From contig JAJRPH010000004.1 in assembly GCA_024280875.1 (NCBI GenBank), positions 1-9,206 of the forward strand: a DNA stretch of 9,206 nt, written 5' to 3'. The stretch comes from Deltaproteobacteria bacterium (GTDB lineage: Bacteria; Desulfobacterota; Desulfobacteria; Desulfobacterales; Desulfosalsimonadaceae). Under the pieces are notes generated by a model. It was not told the DNA's origin and searched no databases. It saw only the letters and a list, made by a program, of their open reading frames with translations. Below, piece by piece: positions 6,163 through 9,206 of this stretch (the first letter of the stretch is position 1; each line of letters opens with the position of its first letter). Both the position numbers and the translations under genes were made by a program.

Positions 6163-8090
6163 TTTTTTCCCATGCGGTTATTTTGAATAAGCATTAATTT
6201 CTCCAGATTATTTTTAGCGCTCAAGTACCCGGGATTAAGTTCAAGCGCTTTATTAAAATGGCGCCGGGCTTCATACAGTCGATTTTTATGAATTAAAAGT
6301 ACCCCAAGGTTGTTATGGGCTTCTGCATGAAAAGGATAGATTGCCAATGCGGTTTTGTAGTGATCAATGGCTTCGTCAATCCGATTGAGACGGGTTAACG
6401 CAACCCCAATATTGATATGGGCTTCAACATGTTTTTCATCCTGATTTAAAATTTTGGTAAAAAAGGGGATGGCTTCAGAGTATCGTTTTAATTGGATTAA
6501 CGCATTGCCCATGTTGTTGAGTGCTTTGGGGAAATTCGGATCAATATCCAATGCTTTTGAAAAATAGGTGACAGCTTTGTCCGCATTATATAATTTTAAC
6601 TCTGCGTTCCCCAGATTGTTGTATGTAAACTTGACATACCTGCTGTAGGGATTAATCTGCAGTGCTTTCTGATAATGGTCAATAGCCGCATGGAATCTAT
6701 TTTCATTATATAAAGCAATTCCGAGGTTGTTGTGCGGACGGAATTTTTGTGGCGATTTTATAACACAATCTCTGTAAAAATAGAGTTCGTTCTGCCATGT
6801 GTTATTTCTTTGAAATGTCCACGTTGAGAAAATAGCTGCTATTGTGCATAAGAGTCCTATGCATAGCCATTTGGGTTTGACATAGCGGGCAATCGCTATA
6901 GTAAACAGTAAAGACACCATCATGAATGGCAGATATGTCCGGTGCTCAAAGATGATTTCAATTCCGATAACCGATGATTCAATGAGCAGGTTGCCGAAAA
7001 ACCATAAAATACAAAATGCCGGCAACCGGTTTTTTTTTGCAGTAAAAAACGCAAAACCGATCAGAAGGACCATCGCTGTCAGGGCAGGCACTGTCGTCCA
7101 TGGATCGATCAGGGAAGAAGAAAGCGGATAATCATGTTCCAGGTTCAGGCGTCCGGAAAATGAAAATAAAAACAAGCTGATATAGTAAATCACCACCCTG
7201 AATTCAGTCAAAACCCGCTGGGGAAGGGTAAAATCCCTGTATTTGTAACTTCTTAATATCCTGTCAATCGGGTTTTCTCCAAGATAAATGATGGCGATAA
7301 TGCCAAACAAAGCCACTCCGCCGCATATGACCCAAAGGATTTTTTTGTTTGACAGGAGAGGCTTTAAGTCAGCAAAGAAAAACCATTCATACAAGAGTAT
7401 AAACAAGGGAAGCACACCGGCATTTTCTTTACTCGCCACAGCGCATGCACCGGATATGATACAACCACAAAAAAGCAGGATTGCCCTCAGGTAGCGGGGA
7501 CGATCTAAGCGCAGAGAGGTCCTTCCGTACACATAGAATAACATGGAAAGGATATAGAACATGGCCACCATGCTGGTCATTCGCTGGCAGGTATAAGTGA
7601 CCGCCTGGGTATTGACCGGATGAACCAGCCAGATAAGCGCTGCAAAAAAAGGAATAAACAACGTTGAAGAATCCGGTGGTGAGCCGGTTCGCCACGTTTC
7701 TACTTTTAATGTAATCCGAATGAAGAAAAACAGCAGACATCCGGTTAACAGATGAACAATAATATTGAATATATGGTAACCGAATACTTGATATTGCCCA
7801 TAATAATAATTAAAGGCAAAACTGATGTTCGGAAGCAGGCGATGCTTAGGGCTACCTTTGAATGCCGCATCTATCAGGCTTTCTCCGGTCAGTTCCGTCA
7901 TACGAATGTGTCTGTCATTTAAAATAAACCCGTCATCATCAAATACAAATGGGGAATTTAAGGTGTTTGAATAGATAAGAAAACCAATAATAAGCAGGGT
8001 AGAGATGCTTAACAGTATTTTGAACCATTGATCAGTTTGTAGGTTTGTGGTTGAAAGACTGTTTTTATGCATTGTGTGTTTTATTCTCAT
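6135..8090 (-). CDS. TMTC-like GT-C membrane glycosyltransferase with C-terminal TPRs (paralogue 3)
   Basis: A 651-residue protein from the ATG at 8090; a second in-frame ATG at 8072 (MHKNSL) fits about as well. The frame is open upstream to a TTG at 8132, but those 14 codons lie largely in an interspersed repeat and should not be counted as coding. Numbered from 8090, the first membrane segment is about residues 23-40. FDDD in the first loop gives D51-D53, SKENAG is near 220-225, and EHRTYLP at 382-388. About five TPRs run from about 450 to 625. The membrane domain is very like the 274-2313 gene (shared SP-HRLLPN, IIYLGENP, RDFTLPQR, NLLIESSVIGIEIIFEHRTYLPFMM in pieces), so these two are the closest pair here. 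The last residues, EHQTPNFE, are encoded by a diverged copy of the intergenic repeat, which also supplies the stop. Function is predicted from the family only. Confidence 0.84.
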   Translation of the reverse strand: MRIKHTMHKNSLSTTNLQTDQWFKILLSISTLLIIGFLIYSNTLNSPFVFDDDGFILNDRHIRMTELTGESLIDAAFKGSPKHRLLPNISFAFNYYYGQYQVFGYHIFNIIVHLLTGCLLFFFIRITLKVETWRTGSPPDSSTLFIPFFAALIWLVHPVNTQAVTYTCQRMTSMVAMFYILSMLFYVYGRTSLRLDRPRYLRAILLFCGCIISGACAVASKENAGVLPLFILLYEWFFFADLKPLLSNKKILWVICGGVALFGIIAIIYLGENPIDRILRSYKYRDFTLPQRVLTEFRVVIYYISLFLFSFSGRLNLEHDYPLSSSLIDPWTTVPALTAMVLLIGFAFFTAKKNRLPAFCILWFFGNLLIESSVIGIEIIFEHRTYLPFMMVSLLFTIAIARYVKPKWLCIGLLCTIAAIFSTWTFQRNNTWQNELYFYRDCVIKSPQKFRPHNNLGIALYNENRFHAAIDHYQKALQINPYSRYVKFTYNNLGNAELKLYNADKAVTYFSKALDIDPNFPKALNNMGNALIQLKRYSEAIPFFTKILNQDEKHVEAHINIGVALTRLNRIDEAIDHYKTALAIYPFHAEAHNNLGVLLIHKNRLYEARRHFNKALELNPGYLSAKNNLEKLMLIQNNRMGKKEHQTPNFE

Positions 8091-8094
8091 TTCC

Positions 8095-8123
8095 AATCGA
8101 ACGTCGAATAATGATGTCGTTTC
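8095..8123 (+). repeat. Second repeat family, copy G, upstream of the 6135-8090 gene
   Basis: AATCGAACGTCGAATAATG followed by ATGTCGTTTC matches the right half of copy E. It lies directly upstream of the ATG at 8090 and is responsible for the spurious in-frame extension to the TTG at 8132. Confidence 0.6.
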
Positions 8124-8171
8124 GCTCCGCAATTTATTTTAAAATCAAATAAAACGTAAAACCTCAAAATC

Positions 8172-8201
8172 GTAGGGCGGATTAGCGAAGCGTAATCCGC
8201 C
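8172..8201 (+). repeat. REP element 7 (complete, GTAG-headed)
   Basis: A complete REP in plus orientation upstream of the 6135-8090 gene. Together with doublet 8 it forms an inverted pair around 8202-8344, GTAG ends outward, repeating the arrangement seen around the RAYT gene but with no gene inside. Confidence 0.9.
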
Positions 8202-8344
8202 GACATACGCAGACGGTTTATTTTTTCAAGCTGAATACCATGTTGTTAATAGTCCTTTGCATATGCCAAACACACTATAATTAATATTTGGATCTGCGTT
8301 TGTCTGCGGCTCATCATTCTTCGATGATCTTTTTTACACCATTC

Positions 8345-8407
8345 GGCGGATTACGCTCCGCTAATCCCATTCGGCTCGGCGGATTACGCTCCGCTAATCC
8401 GCCCTAC
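8345..8407 (-). repeat. REP doublet 8: complete plus half-REP with variant loop
   Basis: On the minus strand a complete REP (8407-8378) is followed by a 23-base half copy (8367-8345). Both carry GCGGAGCG in the loop where every other copy in the window has GCGAAGCG. The shared variant suggests that the half copy arose from its neighbour by local duplication. Confidence 0.88.
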
Positions 8408-8448
8408 GGATAGTCATAAAATTTGGTTTTTTTTATTTATTGCATGGG

Positions 8449-8480
8449 AACATTTGTCGGGTTAACCCGACAAAAATGTT
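8449..8480 (-). terminator. Palindromic hairpin directly after the stop of the partial TPR gene
   Basis: A perfect 18-base palindrome, TGTCGGGTTAACCCGACA (8455-8472), lies within a longer imperfect stem (AACATTT with AAATGTT, two bases unpaired). It begins at the base next to the TAA stop. Position favours a transcript-end hairpin for the minus-strand gene. However, no run of U follows on that strand, so it is not a textbook intrinsic terminator. An operator-like protein-binding palindrome is the alternative. Confidence 0.4.
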
Positions 8481-9206
8481 TTATTGATAATTTTTAACCA
8501 TGTTCAACGCCTTTTTGGCATTGTCATAATCCGGTTTTAAGCGAATGGCTTCCTGAAAATGCTTGAATGCTTCCTGGTACTGATAATTTTTATAAAGCAT
8601 TACACCGATATTATAATGTGTTTTCGGGTTGTCGGGCTGAATTTTCAGGACCCGGGTATAATAGTTTATGGCATTGGTTAGTTGCCCGTCGGCACCATAT
8701 GCATTGGCCAAGTCCGTCAGGGCTTTGGTGTTGTCCGGCCTTTGATGCATTGCTATACGGTAATGATAAATCGCTTTTTCCAGTAACCCCATACGGAAAT
8801 AGGCATTCCCTAAATCGGTTTGCACCTTCGCATCGGCCGGATTGAGGCGTTGCACGATATTATATTGGGAAATTGCCTGATTGATTAAGCCCTTTGCCGC
8901 AAGCGCCGTGCCCAGGTTAAGGTGAGCAATCGGGTTCTTGTCTGTCACCTGAATCGTGTGTTCAAAAAGGGATATGCTGTTTTGCCAGTAGGTTAATTGT
9001 TTTATGGATGTAAGCGAGAGGAGCGCAAGGATTATAAGTGCAAGCACCGTGTTTATGATGTAACGACCTGGCAGGCTTGTGCTGATTTTGTCCCATCCCC
9101 ATACCAGCATGATAAACAAACCGATTGCCGGTATATAGATCCAGCGAAGCGCCATTTCCGGCCAGAGTCCGCCCTGGATTATGCCGCTCGTCGGCACGAG
9201 GACGCC
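8481..9206 (-). CDS. C-terminal part of a TPR membrane protein (5' end outside window)
   Basis: The frame is open to the window edge (241 codons plus stop). The GTG at 9197 is almost certainly an internal valine: the protein begins mid-domain with LVPTSGIIQGGLWPEM, which resembles the last loop of bacterial GT-C/TPR proteins. Two hydrophobic segments follow (IYIPAIGLFIMLVWGW and the INTVLALIILALLSL region). Next comes the family motif YWQNSISLFEHTIQVT and then about four to five TPRs ending in ALNMVKNYQ. It is a different subgroup from the other three genes: it lacks EHRTYLP and instead has ALRWIYIP where related proteins usually read ADRxxYxP. This Asp-to-Leu change is seen directly; its effect is unknown. 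It is probably a membrane glycosyltransferase-like protein, but the part that would show this is not in the window. A palindromic hairpin starts at the base after its stop codon. Confidence 0.8.
   Translation of the reverse strand, partial: GVLVPTSGIIQGGLWPEMALRWIYIPAIGLFIMLVWGWDKISTSLPGRYIINTVLALIILALLSLTSIKQLTYWQNSISLFEHTIQVTDKNPIAHLNLGTALAAKGLINQAISQYNIVQRLNPADAKVQTDLGNAYFRMGLLEKAIYHYRIAMHQRPDNTKALTDLANAYGADGQLTNAINYYTRVLKIQPDNPKTHYNIGVMLYKNYQYQEAFKHFQEAIRLKPDYDNAKKALNMVKNYQ

Larger units (their letters stand above)
8091..8480. other. Gene-free 390-base intergenic region rich in repeats
   Basis: No credible coding frame on either strand. From right to left it holds the palindromic hairpin, REP doublet 8, a CTGCG-rich patch (TCTGCGTTTGTCTGCGG at 8293-8309, with an inverted ACGCAGA at 8207-8213), an AT-rich stretch, REP 7 and second-family copy G. 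A promoter for the 6135-8090 gene must lie here if that gene is not read through from upstream. I see no convincing one. Confidence 0.6.

Noticed and set aside
8138..8167. A possible minus-strand promoter, TTGAGG (8167-8162) and TTTAAA (8143-8138) with an 18-base spacer, upstream of the 6135-8090 gene.
   Set aside because: Both boxes match the consensus at only four of six positions in an AT-rich stretch where such matches occur by chance.
8313..8336. ATCAT/ATGAT hairpin followed by CTTTTTT, resembling a plus-strand intrinsic terminator.
   Set aside because: The stem is only five AT-rich pairs and no plus-strand gene lies upstream to terminate.
1..8407. Possible CRISPR array, given many short repeats.
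   Set aside because: The repeats are dispersed at gene junctions in both orientations with no regular spacing or uniform spacers, and no cas gene is present; they are REP-type elements.

Overview
The window is an array of large, co-directional minus-strand genes for multi-pass membrane proteins with C-terminal tetratricopeptide repeats (TPRs). Every gene junction is packed with short palindromic interspersed repeats, and a gene for a REP-associated tyrosine transposase (RAYT) sits inside one junction. The moderate-to-low GC content, the TPR/GT-C membrane proteins and the 'AACATCGAA'-type intergenic repeats suggest a Gram-negative environmental bacterium. My best guess is Desulfobacterota (former Deltaproteobacteria), but there is no taxonomic marker here, so this is inference.

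Layout in transcription order, right to left. (a) >9206-8481: the C-terminal part of a TPR membrane protein whose N-terminus lies outside the window. (b) 8480-8091: an intergenic stretch with a palindromic hairpin at the stop codon of (a), an inverted pair of REP elements and a remnant of a second repeat family. (c) 8090-6135: a TMTC-like GT-C/TPR protein. (d) 6134-5988: a repeat cassette. (e) 5987-3288: a second, longer paralogue with about twelve TPRs. (f) 3287-2314: the RAYT gene (3001-2468) bracketed by REP doublets and by a perfect 62-bp direct repeat. (g) 2313-274: a third paralogue, closest to (c). (h) 273-1: two more REPs and more of the second repeat family.

The three complete paralogues share an N-terminal membrane domain with a metal-binding-type Asp-Asp in the first predicted periplasmic loop and an EHRTYLP motif near its end, followed by different numbers of TPRs. 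By analogy with eukaryotic TMTC proteins and other GT-C enzymes they are probably polyprenyl-phosphate-sugar-dependent glycosyltransferases acting at the periplasmic face. The TPRs may select protein or glycan partners. No donor, acceptor or modified product is encoded nearby, so the pathway is unknown.

The most notable content is the repeat system. There are eight complete REPs of the form GTAG + 9-bp stem + GCGAAGCG-type loop, and four consistently 5'-truncated half-REPs. They surround the only transposase gene, whose enzyme family is known to recognise GTAG-headed REPs. A second repeat family accompanies almost every REP. It supplies the stop codon of one membrane-protein gene, encodes the C-terminal tail of another, and creates a false upstream start for the latter. 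The repeats in direct orientation could drive unequal recombination in this paralogue array.
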